Part shown: positions 36,374-45,541 of the stretch, piece by piece | How positions within the stretch are numbered: the first letter of the stretch is position 1 | Layout of the letters: each line of letters starts with the position of its first letter | Assembly: GCF_008831285.2 (NCBI RefSeq) | Contig: NC_045142.1 | Span: 9,357,952-9,421,951, forward strand | Direction: 5' to 3' | DNA from: Nymphaea colorata | Lineage: Eukaryota; Streptophyta; Magnoliopsida; Nymphaeales; Nymphaeaceae | Length of the DNA stretch: 64,000 nucleotides | Program-made: the position numbers and the translations under genes | Notes under the pieces: model-generated | What the model was told of the DNA's origin: nothing | Databases searched by the model: none | The model's input: only the letters and a program-made list of their open reading frames with translations

Positions 36374-37221
36374 GTTAAGCAAATTGAATAATTTGCTTAA
36401 TAGCAAGATTCACGCACCAAATTTTTGCAAATCGTTTGGAAAATCCATTTTTCAAATGATGTTGAACCATCCTCGCTCGAGGGGAAATGCTAGGCGTAGA
36501 CCTGAAATAAGAAGATCTTTCTCCATCTCATTGGAGACTTTGTAGAGGAATTAATGTTGGTTGAAAAATTTTGTAATTGTGAAAGTTTTTGCATTTGATG
36601 CTTTGAGAAATTTGCCTTCGATGCCTTCTAAACCATTGGCAAGTACTTTTTCTCTTCTTTTACTTAGTTTTTTCACATACTCTCTTTTGCTTTTGAATTT
36701 TGATTTTCTTTTTGAGCCACCCTTCACTCTTGGGAGAAATTCCTCACCACCCCAAAAGCTACTACGGAGTTCCACCGCTTTGGCGGTTTTGTGTAGTTTG
36801 CTTTGTGTAATATCAAGTCTATCGGGCTTTCTTCTGAACCCTTGTAACAAGCTTTGGGCCGGTAACTCCTAGACCAGTTGGCCTCAGGGTACCAAATGTA
36901 AAACACTCCCCGGGCTTACTTGCTCGAATTCAGAAGGCTTTAGGAGACTTAATATAAGCAAATGTTCATGGATTGCTTTTTAGCTTCACGGCGTAAGCAT
37001 AGGTCATATGCCCACCCGCGCCTGCTGAGCTTTGAACCAGAGGAACAACTACACTCACCCCGAGCTCATTGCTCAACTCATTTCGCTTGATAGCTTTCTA
37101 GCATCTTCCAAGGTCTTTTAGGTGACAAGACTTTTTCTTATGGCATCTCATGCTAGACCTTTACAAATGCCGATTGTCGGGACCAACATTAATTACTATA
37201 CATAAGTCCTCAATTGCAAAT
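36374..37221 (-). other. 3' untranslated region, copy 2
   Basis: Matches 24758-25611 apart from several single-base or short deletions (for example near 36405, 36960, 37098-37108 and 37208). No gene recognised. Confidence 0.7.
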
Positions 37222-40200
37222 TCAAGTATAGAATTTTTTGAGATGCAAAGCATTAATTGGATCGGGGATTTCAACCCCATCGGCATCAATCAGTCGATAA
37301 GAATTGTGAGGTAGAACCTCTTTGACAACATATGGTCCTTCCCAGTTCGGCGCCCATTTTCCTTTGGGTCTACTCCTGAGTGGAACTATGGATCTTAAAA
37401 CAAGATCATTTACCTGAAATTTTCTTTCAATGACTGATTTGGCATAATGTCGGGCGACTCTCTTACGATAGACTTCGGCATGCTCTGCCGCTTGTAGTCT
37501 TTTCTCGTCTAAGAGGTCTAATTGAGCAAGTCTCTTTTTTTGATATTTGTTAATTGGGAGTTCAATGAGAGCAGCAAATTTCATTGCTGGTTTTTGGACA
37601 TGTAATGGAAGGACAATTTCCGTTCCATATACTAATTCTGCTGGTGTAGCATTGGTGGGTGTCCGAATTGTGGTTCGATACGCCCAAAGTGCATTGTGCA
37701 TTTTCTCGTGCCAATCTCGGCCTGTTTCAACTGTCCTTTCTAAGACACGAATCAAAATCTTGTTGGTTGCTTCTGCCTGACCATTACCTTGAGGGTAATA
37801 TGGGGCAGAAAAGTGATGTTGTATTTTGTGTTTATGACAAAGATTGCGCATTTTCTCATTTTTGAAATGGGTACCGTTATCAGAAACGATATCATGCGGG
37901 ATGCCAAATCTACACAAAAGATTTTTATGAATGAAGGACACTACGTGTTGTCCTTCGACTGTTTTTAAAGTGATCGCTTCCACCCATTTGGTGAAGTAAT
38001 CTGTAGCTGCAAGAAAATACATGTGTCCATTTGAGGCAGGTGGATTGATTGGACTGACTACGTCGAAGGCCCACATGGAGAATGGCCATGGTGAGCTTAC
38101 CGAATGAAGGTACGCGGCTGGAGCATGAATTGATGGTGCATGCAACTGACATTTGATGCATTTCTTGACAAATTGGTGACAGTCTCTTTGCATTGTGGGC
38201 CAATAGTACCCTGCTCTGACTATCTGCTTGACGAGGGTCTGATACCCTACATGTCCCCCACAAATTCCTTCATGGGCTTCTTGAATGACTTCTAGTGCCT
38301 CATTTGCATCGAGACATCTAGCATATTCTGTGCTGAATCCTCTTCTGTATAGGATGTCGGCTAGAATGAAATATCTTGAAGACATGTGTCTCAAAACTCT
38401 TTGCTCTTTTCGAGACATTTCTGGTGGAAGTGTTCTAGTTTGGAGAAAATCCTTGATGTTCTGATACCATGGTGTTTCTCTACTTTCTGCTTGCAACACC
38501 TGTTCTGGTATGACAAAAGATGGTTGTTCGAGTCTTCCAACTTCAAAAGATCTGATAGATTCTCCAGGTTTGAAGGCAATGGTAGAGCCTAAGCTGGCTA
38601 AACCGTCTGCTATTGGGTTAAATTCTCTTTTGACATGTAAGAGTTGACATTCCTCGAACTGTCTTAAGAGGGAAGCTGCTAACTCTTGATATGGGATCAA
38701 TTTTTGATCTTTGACTTGCCAATCTCCATTGACCTGACTGACAGCTAAGAGAGAATCTCCAAAAATGCGAACTCTCTGCACTTTAAATTTGAGCAACATT
38801 TTGAGTCCTTGGATTAGGGCCTCGTACTCTGCCATATTATGCGTGCAGGAAAAATTCAATTTGAGAGAGTAAGGAATCATTTCCCTTTCTGGTGTAATGA
38901 AAAGTATCCCAATACCTGCCCCAACTGTGCTCTTAGATCCATCAAAGTACATCTCCCAAATCGGCTCTGGTTCATTTGTTAGGATTTGCTCATCTGGAAA
39001 ATCATCATTTGTTCTAATTTCTTCATATAGAGGAAAATCTGCCAAGTGGTCTGCAATGGCTTGCCCCTTGATTGATTTTTGTGACACATATTCCAAATCA
39101 TATTGCATCAGCAAAACCTGCCACTTTGCTATCCTTCCATTCAGAAATGGCTGTTCGAGGATATATTTGAGTGGATTAAGTTTGGATAAAATTTTAACTT
39201 CACAAGCCAATAGATAATGCCTTAATTTTTTACACATCCACACCAAGGCTAAGCAAGTTTTTTCCATGTGCGAGTAGTTCTTTTCATACTGCACAAATGT
39301 CTTACTGATGTAATAAATGGCATGTTCTATTCGGCATCCTTCTTCATATTGAGCCAGAAATCCACCACAGGCTGAATCGTTAACTGTGATGTAAAGGAGT
39401 AGAGGTTCCCCTAAAATTGGAGGTTTTAAAATTGGTGGGCAAAGAAGATACTTCTTGATCTTTTCGAATGAGGCTTGACATTCATGCCCCCATTCAAATT
39501 TGACTCCTTTCCGCAGTAAATGGTTGAAGGGTTCGCATCTCATGGCGAGATTAGATATAAACCTTCTGATTGATTGAATTCTGCCTTGCAAGCTGCGTAG
39601 CTCCTTAAGATTTGTTGGGGGTGACATTTCGATGATCGCCTTTGCTTTGGAAGGATCCATCTCGATTCCCTTTTGGCTGACCATAAATCCCAAAAGCTTA
39701 CCGGATTCCACACCAAATGCACATTTTTGTGGATTCAATCTAAGTTTGTATTGTAAGAGTCTATCAAAAACTTGAGAGAGAATGTTGATGTGATTCTCCC
39801 TTGTTTTTGACTTAATTAGTAGATCATCTACATATGCATCCATGATTTGATGCATTTGGTCATGAAAAATAGCTGCCATAGCCCTTTGATATGTTGCCCC
39901 AGCGTTCTTCAAACCAAATGGCATTACTATATAGCAGAAGGTACCCCATGGGGTTGTAAATGATGTTTTGGCTTGATCTTGAGCTGCCAACTTAATTTGG
40001 TTATAACCAGAATATCCATCCATAAAGGAGAACATAGCGTGACCTGCGGTACTGTCTACCAACAAGTCAATGTTTGGAAGTGGGTAGTCATCCTTTGGTG
40101 TAGCCTTATTCAAATCTCTGAAATCAATGCAGAGCCGAATTTTGCCATTTTTCTTTGGGACTACCACAATGTTTGCTAACCATTCAGGATAGTCGATTGT

Positions 40201-40656
40201 TCGGATGAAACCTGCCTTTAGTAGGTCTTCCAGGCCTTCCTTAACTTGCCCCTCAAGACGAGGGTCTAGTTTCCTCAACTTTTGTTTGATTGGCTTGCAT
40301 TCTGGTTTCAATGGTAGTCGATGCTCGACTAATTTTGTATCAAGTCCTGACATGTCCTCATAAGTCCACGCAAAGGCTTCTTGATGCTTTTTGATGAAGT
40401 CTATCAGCTCTTTTCTTTCTTCTGCTGAGAGACTTGTTCCAATTTGTAAAATCTTTGGACTCTCTTCCGTGCCAATGTTAATTTCCTCAATCGGATCATT
40501 AATCAGAGGTGACGGTTGATCTTGCTTTCTCATTTGGATGAACTCTGGACATTCGGCCTCAGTGAGCTCTGGATTTATCTCCTTAAAAGCTTTTGATGTT
40601 TGATCCTCAAATGCCATCCTAAATATTGTAAAGAAATTAGATGAAATTTGAGACAT
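37222..40656 (-). CDS. pol: pol polyprotein, copy 2 (RT, RNase H, aRNH, integrase)
   Basis: 1144 residues, same protein as at 25612-29046, and I saw no nucleotide difference between the two. Catalytic sets are complete for RT (YVDD 275-278), the second RNase H (D572, E610, D634, D684) and integrase (D865, D926, E962, with H795, H802, C833 and C836). The first RNase H lacks its third acidic residue, as is typical once the archaeal-type domain has been acquired. It is read from the 5' LTR at 45542-49372. If only one copy is real, this is the better supported one on the side with intact gag and PMD. Confidence 0.95.
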   Translation of the reverse strand: MSQISSNFFTIFRMAFEDQTSKAFKEINPELTEAECPEFIQMRKQDQPSPLINDPIEEINIGTEESPKILQIGTSLSAEERKELIDFIKKHQEAFAWTYEDMSGLDTKLVEHRLPLKPECKPIKQKLRKLDPRLEGQVKEGLEDLLKAGFIRTIDYPEWLANIVVVPKKNGKIRLCIDFRDLNKATPKDDYPLPNIDLLVDSTAGHAMFSFMDGYSGYNQIKLAAQDQAKTSFTTPWGTFCYIVMPFGLKNAGATYQRAMAAIFHDQMHQIMDAYVDDLLIKSKTRENHINILSQVFDRLLQYKLRLNPQKCAFGVESGKLLGFMVSQKGIEMDPSKAKAIIEMSPPTNLKELRSLQGRIQSIRRFISNLAMRCEPFNHLLRKGVKFEWGHECQASFEKIKKYLLCPPILKPPILGEPLLLYITVNDSACGGFLAQYEEGCRIEHAIYYISKTFVQYEKNYSHMEKTCLALVWMCKKLRHYLLACEVKILSKLNPLKYILEQPFLNGRIAKWQVLLMQYDLEYVSQKSIKGQAIADHLADFPLYEEIRTNDDFPDEQILTNEPEPIWEMYFDGSKSTVGAGIGILFITPEREMIPYSLKLNFSCTHNMAEYEALIQGLKMLLKFKVQRVRIFGDSLLAVSQVNGDWQVKDQKLIPYQELAASLLRQFEECQLLHVKREFNPIADGLASLGSTIAFKPGESIRSFEVGRLEQPSFVIPEQVLQAESRETPWYQNIKDFLQTRTLPPEMSRKEQRVLRHMSSRYFILADILYRRGFSTEYARCLDANEALEVIQEAHEGICGGHVGYQTLVKQIVRAGYYWPTMQRDCHQFVKKCIKCQLHAPSIHAPAAYLHSVSSPWPFSMWAFDVVSPINPPASNGHMYFLAATDYFTKWVEAITLKTVEGQHVVSFIHKNLLCRFGIPHDIVSDNGTHFKNEKMRNLCHKHKIQHHFSAPYYPQGNGQAEATNKILIRVLERTVETGRDWHEKMHNALWAYRTTIRTPTNATPAELVYGTEIVLPLHVQKPAMKFAALIELPINKYQKKRLAQLDLLDEKRLQAAEHAEVYRKRVARHYAKSVIERKFQVNDLVLRSIVPLRSRPKGKWAPNWEGPYVVKEVLPHNSYRLIDADGVEIPDPINALHLKKFYT

Positions 40657-40857
40657 TGTATATGGAAGTAATTTGCATTTGTCATTGTATTTTTGAAGGT
40701 ATTACAAAATGAAGACACTTGGTCTATTTGAGTACAATGACGACAAAATGACAAAATGATGGCGGATTTGTTGATTCAAATTGATGGTGAACATCCGCCT
40801 ATGGTATTGCTCTTGACGAAAGGTACTGGCTTGAATTCTTCCTCAACATCCACTTTT
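40657..40857 (-). other. Protease-pol junction, copy 2
   Basis: Duplicate of 29047-29247. Contains stops in frame and a possible 3' splice site just inside the pol frame. Splicing, if it occurs, would join protease-G-patch to pol. Confidence 0.4.
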
Positions 40858-41412
40858 TCATAGCTTTGGCACCCCCAAGGCTTGAGTGCCTTGTTGTCCT
40901 GTCAAGGTAACTGGTTCCAAGATTCCATTTTCATGTTTACCAAGGCCAGTAAATGGCTGGTAGCCATGGCGTATGAGTAAATCCAATCCTTTCTCATTCT
41001 GGCAGAATTTCTTGAACAACGGATGACTTTTGTAACTTGTTTCAAGTTTGGTACCCCTTTTCACCCATACCTGTTTCTTTGGTTTCTGAATGGCCAATCT
41101 GCTAAGACTTTGAGATATTTCTTCCTCTTTGCAGACTCGAATACTGGGTACCTCAATTGTATATGTTGGTACCGGAATCATTGGGTGTACAAGCCGACTT
41201 TCCCTATCCTCTGCATAGATGGTTATAGAATTCCCGTTGTGAGTCCATTTGACACACTGATATAGAGTGGAGGGAACTGCATTGGTAGCATGGATCCATG
41301 GCCTGCCAAGCAACAAGTTGAAGGAGGGTTCTATATCCACCACATGAAATAAAACCCGATGATACGTCTCAGAAATATTCAAATCCAGACATATGCATCC
41401 TAGGCATGGTTG
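40858..41412 (-). CDS. Protease C-terminal half plus G-patch, copy 2
   Basis: Same as 29248-29802. Contains NLLLGRPW (residues 22-29 of the fragment) and the G-patch-like segment at about 136-170. It is separated from the N-terminal part of the protease only by the TGA at 41413-41415, in the same frame. Confidence 0.65.
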   Translation of the reverse strand, partial: QPCLGCICLDLNISETYHRVLFHVVDIEPSFNLLLGRPWIHATNAVPSTLYQCVKWTHNGNSITIYAEDRESRLVHPMIPVPTYTIEVPSIRVCKEEEISQSLSRLAIQKPKKQVWVKRGTKLETSYKSHPLFKKFCQNEKGLDLLIRHGYQPFTGLGKHENGILEPVTLTGQQGTQALGVPKL

Positions 41413-43347
41413 TCATGTCCCGTCATATCCATGGATGAAAATTTTGGATGGAGTATAGTCAGCATGTCTTATGCCCAACTCACGAGCTGTTTGTTGTGGA
41501 CAGATGTTCAGGCTTGCTCCACCATTAATTAAAACGTGGGAGACTCTGGTGCCCCTTGTCTCTATCACTATGTGCAAGGCGTCATTGTGCGATGCACCTC
41601 CAGTTGGTAGATCTTTATCAGAGAATATGATCGGACTATTTTCACATAATTCAAAAGCCCATTCATTCCCCCTGTTAGGGCTAAACCCTCCCTTCTTGAC
41701 TTCAGGTAAGGGGTCCAATTCATTGAAAATGGATTCCAATGGTTCAGGGTCGCACACTTGTGACTTCTGATCAATCTCTGTCAGATGGTCTTGTTTAACC
41801 AGTCCGGTTTGTGCATTGATGGATCCTTTATCATGTTTGAAAAGCAATCCAAAGAAATCCAGGGACGCTGTATCCCTTTTGTTTGTCACCATAATTTGAC
41901 GACCTGTTGAAAATCTGACCATCGAAACTATTCCTTTGCCATGTTTAGGAAAAGGATTCTTGAGAATGTCCGGCTGTTCACTGACCTCTTTGATTATTTC
42001 TTTGTCAACTGCATCTTGCACAATATTTTTAAGTACAAGGCAGTCTTCTGTATCATGTCCTGGAGCGCGATGAAATTTGCAGAATTGCTCTTTGTTTTTC
42101 CCCATCATTGGTGGGGGGTTGGAGACTTTTGGGAGAAACAGAGTACCTCTTTCGATTAGCATATGCATGACCTCTTCATAACTTTGTTGTAATGGGGTAA
42201 ATTTTCTATCGTACCCCCATCCAGGATGTTTGTTTTTGGTGCCACTACTACTGCCACTAGCTTTGTCCATTACCCCTTTATTCTTAGGATATTCGGACTT
42301 TTCTTTCTTGAAGGCTGCAGCGTTGGCCACGATGTTGGCTGGAGCATTCTGACTTCTGCTATTCTTTTTTGTATCTTCCCTTACTTTTACCGGGATGACA
42401 GCATCAAAAGCTCCATTCTCAATTCCTGCTTCAATGCATTCTGCCCTCTCAGTGAGATCGATGAAAGACTTGATTGGAGCATTGGAAATGAGGCTCCTTA
42501 ATGGTTGTGTCAAATTGTTTACGATCAATCCCAGTGCATGGGATTGAGAGATTGGGTCTCTCATCTTGTTGCAAGAAGACCTCCACCTCTGAATAAAATC
42601 TCTCACCTTTTCACCTGGCCTCTGTTTTAGATAGCATAATGTGGTGATCGTTGGTGCAGTTTCAACGTTTTGAATGAACCTTTCGATGAAAAGGTTGATT
42701 AACATGTCAAAATTTTTCAATTCCATTGGGTTGATGTGTTCCCGATACCATTGTGCTGCAATTCCTTCTAGGCTTCTAGGGAAACATCGAAAGAGGGCCC
42801 TATGATTGTGGCAGAATTTGTAGCATTCAGCAAAGAACATGGCCAAATGTGCCTTTGGGTCTCCATAACCATCAAATTTGATAAATTTCTTGGGCAAGTT
42901 TTTTATGTGTTTGTCATTTTCGAAGCTTTCGTAGAAATCTTCGCAAGTGAAATTCCTCTTGTTCTTGCCTTTAAGTTGTACTGCATTTAACTTTTTTTCA
43001 ACTTCCTGGATTTTTGTTTTCCAGGATTCTCCCTTCTTCTTTTTCTTGGGGGTTTTCGGTTCTTCCTCACTACTAGATTCTGTTGTAGCGTCTTCAGAAG
43101 AGTCTGAACTGCTTGATGAGTACTTTCTTGTTTTCTTCCCTTTCTTTTTGGCTTTTTCTGCCTGCGCTTGTTCTTCATTGAACATGATCATGTATTTCCG
43201 GAATCTTCTGTATTCCTCAAATTCTGGGTCATTTATTTCCAGCTTGGGAGGTGTTTCTGAAGAGGATTCTTCTCCCCTGTCTCCTATAAAAGGTTGATCA
43301 AGCTCCATTTCACTCCTTCTCCTGCTTTGGCTTCTGGTTTCAACCAT
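41413..43347 (-). CDS. gag: gag and N-terminal protease, copy 2
   Basis: 644 residues from the ATG at 43347 (start MVETRSQ). Order: an acidic and Ser-rich N-terminal region with a serine/acidic cluster followed by a Lys run (about 70-105); the Gag core (about 155-290, with ALFRCFPRSLEGIAAQWY); and a nucleocapsid knuckle C-KF-H-RAPG-H-DTED-C at 423-436, the CCHC spacing with His for the second Cys. A linker and then the retropepsin start (HVLINGGASLNI at about 604-615) follow. The residue at 608 is Asn where the catalytic Asp is expected. The frame ends at a TGA right after GYDGT, but the protease continues in the same frame. Gag would form particles; protease looks inactive. Confidence 0.85.
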   Translation of the reverse strand: MVETRSQSRRRSEMELDQPFIGDRGEESSSETPPKLEINDPEFEEYRRFRKYMIMFNEEQAQAEKAKKKGKKTRKYSSSSSDSSEDATTESSSEEEPKTPKKKKKGESWKTKIQEVEKKLNAVQLKGKNKRNFTCEDFYESFENDKHIKNLPKKFIKFDGYGDPKAHLAMFFAECYKFCHNHRALFRCFPRSLEGIAAQWYREHINPMELKNFDMLINLFIERFIQNVETAPTITTLCYLKQRPGEKVRDFIQRWRSSCNKMRDPISQSHALGLIVNNLTQPLRSLISNAPIKSFIDLTERAECIEAGIENGAFDAVIPVKVREDTKKNSRSQNAPANIVANAAAFKKEKSEYPKNKGVMDKASGSSSGTKNKHPGWGYDRKFTPLQQSYEEVMHMLIERGTLFLPKVSNPPPMMGKNKEQFCKFHRAPGHDTEDCLVLKNIVQDAVDKEIIKEVSEQPDILKNPFPKHGKGIVSMVRFSTGRQIMVTNKRDTASLDFFGLLFKHDKGSINAQTGLVKQDHLTEIDQKSQVCDPEPLESIFNELDPLPEVKKGGFSPNRGNEWAFELCENSPIIFSDKDLPTGGASHNDALHIVIETRGTRVSHVLINGGASLNICPQQTARELGIRHADYTPSKIFIHGYDGT

Positions 43348-43530
43348 AAAGCGGATGTTCACCTTGCAAGAAGAAAAATTGAAAATGTTAGGATGTGAAT
43401 TGATGAGAGGTGACAAATTTTGATTACATATTAAAAGAAAGATGAGAATGACAAAACTTGACAAAGTTTAACATAACTTGACAAAACTTGACAAATTTTG
43501 GCTTAATGACAATGAACTAGACATGACAAT

Positions 43531-44742
43531 CTAGGACAGAAGGATAGATGGGCGGACTTCATCCCACCATTTTACATATTCGGGACCCATTCCTGGACCA
43601 AGGGCAAGATACAAGTGAGCAAATGATTCCCAACGTTGCTGGGCATAGGTGTATATCCCGGACCACTCTTCAGTGTCTAGTTCACACTCCACAATGGCTC
43701 CTTCCGACTCAATTGGATATGCCTTCCTCTGACGCAGTGAGAATTGCCTGAGGCAACGCTCCGGATGATATTCAATCATGAAAAACGGTCCCAATAGAAG
43801 ACTTCCTCTGACTGGGTTGTAAGTGTATCTTGACTTGATGACCTCTCGATTAAAGAAGTCCCAAATGATGGTGGAGTCATCAACTTCCTCCATCTTTCTG
43901 CGGTAGTGCTCCATACTAGATAACTGATCGTCTGTGTTTTGAAAATGACATGATTGTGGCCCCACATGTTTGTAGAACCATGCTTTCAGTGCAAAGACAC
44001 ATCCTTCTATCGAGTCTGCATCTCCAATTGAAAATTTGGCCAACCCTCTGTAAAGGAATGCCAAGGCTGCCATTGCTATGGAAATGTGACGGACTTTGAC
44101 ATGCCCCCATTTTCTGAAGAGGCGAGCTATGCGGAAATCCATTATGTGTTCTTCATTATTGAAGAAGATAAGACCCACGGTACAAGTCACCATGGAGTTT
44201 TTGTACTTGTCTGCAACAGTTCTAGATAGTGACGCAGGGTTGACAAATTGGGAGTATGTTTCACCAAGCTCTTGTAGTTGAAGATATTGATGTCCATCTT
44301 TCTCTAGAAAATGCCAACTCCTTTTCCCTGTGAGTTTACGAATCACTTCTAGAGTTTTGACTTGACCTTGGTTTACAAGGAACTGGTCTTCAATTGGACC
44401 TCTTGGGTCACCTTTTGGTTCTGGCAAACCCATAATGTTGGAGAACTCATCAAGAGTGATTGTCATTTCACCCCATGGAAACCAGAATGTGTTGGTCCTT
44501 GGGTTCCATCTTTCAGCAATTGCATGGATTAGATTGCCATTGATAGGTTGTATGGCAAGACTGACTGCTTCTTCAAGACCGCAATCCTCTAAGTGATCCG
44601 GGAACATACACCGAAAAGTTGGGTACCATGAAAGATACCACTGAGGTAGGTAAACTCCACTTGGGATGATGCGAAGTCCGGATCGGCCTTGACATGACCC
44701 GAATAGGATGTGGTCATATGGGAAGATACTTTCTGAGTCCAT
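43531..44742 (-). CDS. Plant mobile domain (PMD) protein ORF, copy 2
   Basis: 403 residues, complete, from the ATG at 44742. Family landmarks of the plant mobile domain are clear: RTNTFWFPWGEMTITLDEF then NIMGLP (82-107), AALAFLYRGL (225-234), SIEGCVFALKAWFYKHVGP (244-262), and EYHPERCLRQFSLRQ (324-338). These correspond to the HTFHLP-GE-T-TLEDVA-LLGLP, A-LYR-L, GC-LLLQ-W and RV-RQFG signatures of MAIN/MAIL-type proteins and their transposon relatives. No membrane or signal segment is seen. It lies between primer site and gag, 183 bp upstream of gag, in the position of the extra ORF1 of Tat elements. Its function in the element is unknown; the domain is linked to silencing in host proteins. 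Confidence 0.85.
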   Translation of the reverse strand: MDSESIFPYDHILFGSCQGRSGLRIIPSGVYLPQWYLSWYPTFRCMFPDHLEDCGLEEAVSLAIQPINGNLIHAIAERWNPRTNTFWFPWGEMTITLDEFSNIMGLPEPKGDPRGPIEDQFLVNQGQVKTLEVIRKLTGKRSWHFLEKDGHQYLQLQELGETYSQFVNPASLSRTVADKYKNSMVTCTVGLIFFNNEEHIMDFRIARLFRKWGHVKVRHISIAMAALAFLYRGLAKFSIGDADSIEGCVFALKAWFYKHVGPQSCHFQNTDDQLSSMEHYRRKMEEVDDSTIIWDFFNREVIKSRYTYNPVRGSLLLGPFFMIEYHPERCLRQFSLRQRKAYPIESEGAIVECELDTEEWSGIYTYAQQRWESFAHLYLALGPGMGPEYVKWWDEVRPSILLS

Positions 44743-45521
44743 CTAGACAAGAGAAGGTATTAGACTTTGACATGAATTGACCCAATAGAGACTCGAGAAG
44801 AGTTTTGACATTGGGTTTGGACATGGACTTAGGGGCAAAGTAAAACATCACATGCGTCCAAACAAGCAGTTAATGAAAAATTGATAATGCAATTCCTAGG
44901 ACTCTTGCCTATATGCATTATTTTGAAAATTGGTCTTGGAACCTATGGAAAATAAATGGGTAAATGATTCTTTATTTATCCAAAATTTATGGTATACCTA
45001 TATACCAAATTTATGGTACTAGCATTGACTCCTCCAAGGGTTTTCTAGATTTGGGCTCTCCATTTCTCCTTGTTCACCCATCGATATACCGGGACTATTG
45101 TCCGTTTCGGTACTAATGGGGGGACTTCTCAGTCCAATTGGGTGGTCCAGTTGTAAGGCTATATCTTGGACTAATGTCCTAAAAATAGCCCGGCAACATG
45201 ATGACCGGGATATGATATAGGTAAGGATTTGTTTTTCAAAATTCATGAGAAGATGCAAAATAGATGGCTCTATTGCATACATTCCTAAGAGATAGATTTG
45301 AAATTTTGAGAGCATACATGGGCTGCATACAATCCTTAAATTGAGGAGGGGTAGGATAAATTGAAATGAATGAGGTTCATGAAATCTCCTCAATGTACAC
45401 TACATGATGTCGGTATGCATTTTTGTGAGTTTAAATTTTTTTTTTTTGTGCAATTGATGTCCGACATTGGTGAAAATAACTCATATATGATCCAAATAAG
45501 TCTTTAGACAAACAATGACGG
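44743..45521 (-). other. 5' leader, copy 2
   Basis: About 780 bp untranslated between primer site and PMD ORF. Short open frames on the minus strand (around 45019-45393) do not resemble any protein. Confidence 0.7.
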
Positions 45522-45539
45522 GTCCCACCGGGTGTGCCA
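45522..45539 (-). other. Primer binding site, copy 2 (candidate)
   Basis: TGGCACACCCGGTGGGAC on the coding strand, two bases inside the 5' LTR. Identical to copy 1. Confidence 0.7.
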
Positions 45540-45541
45540 TC

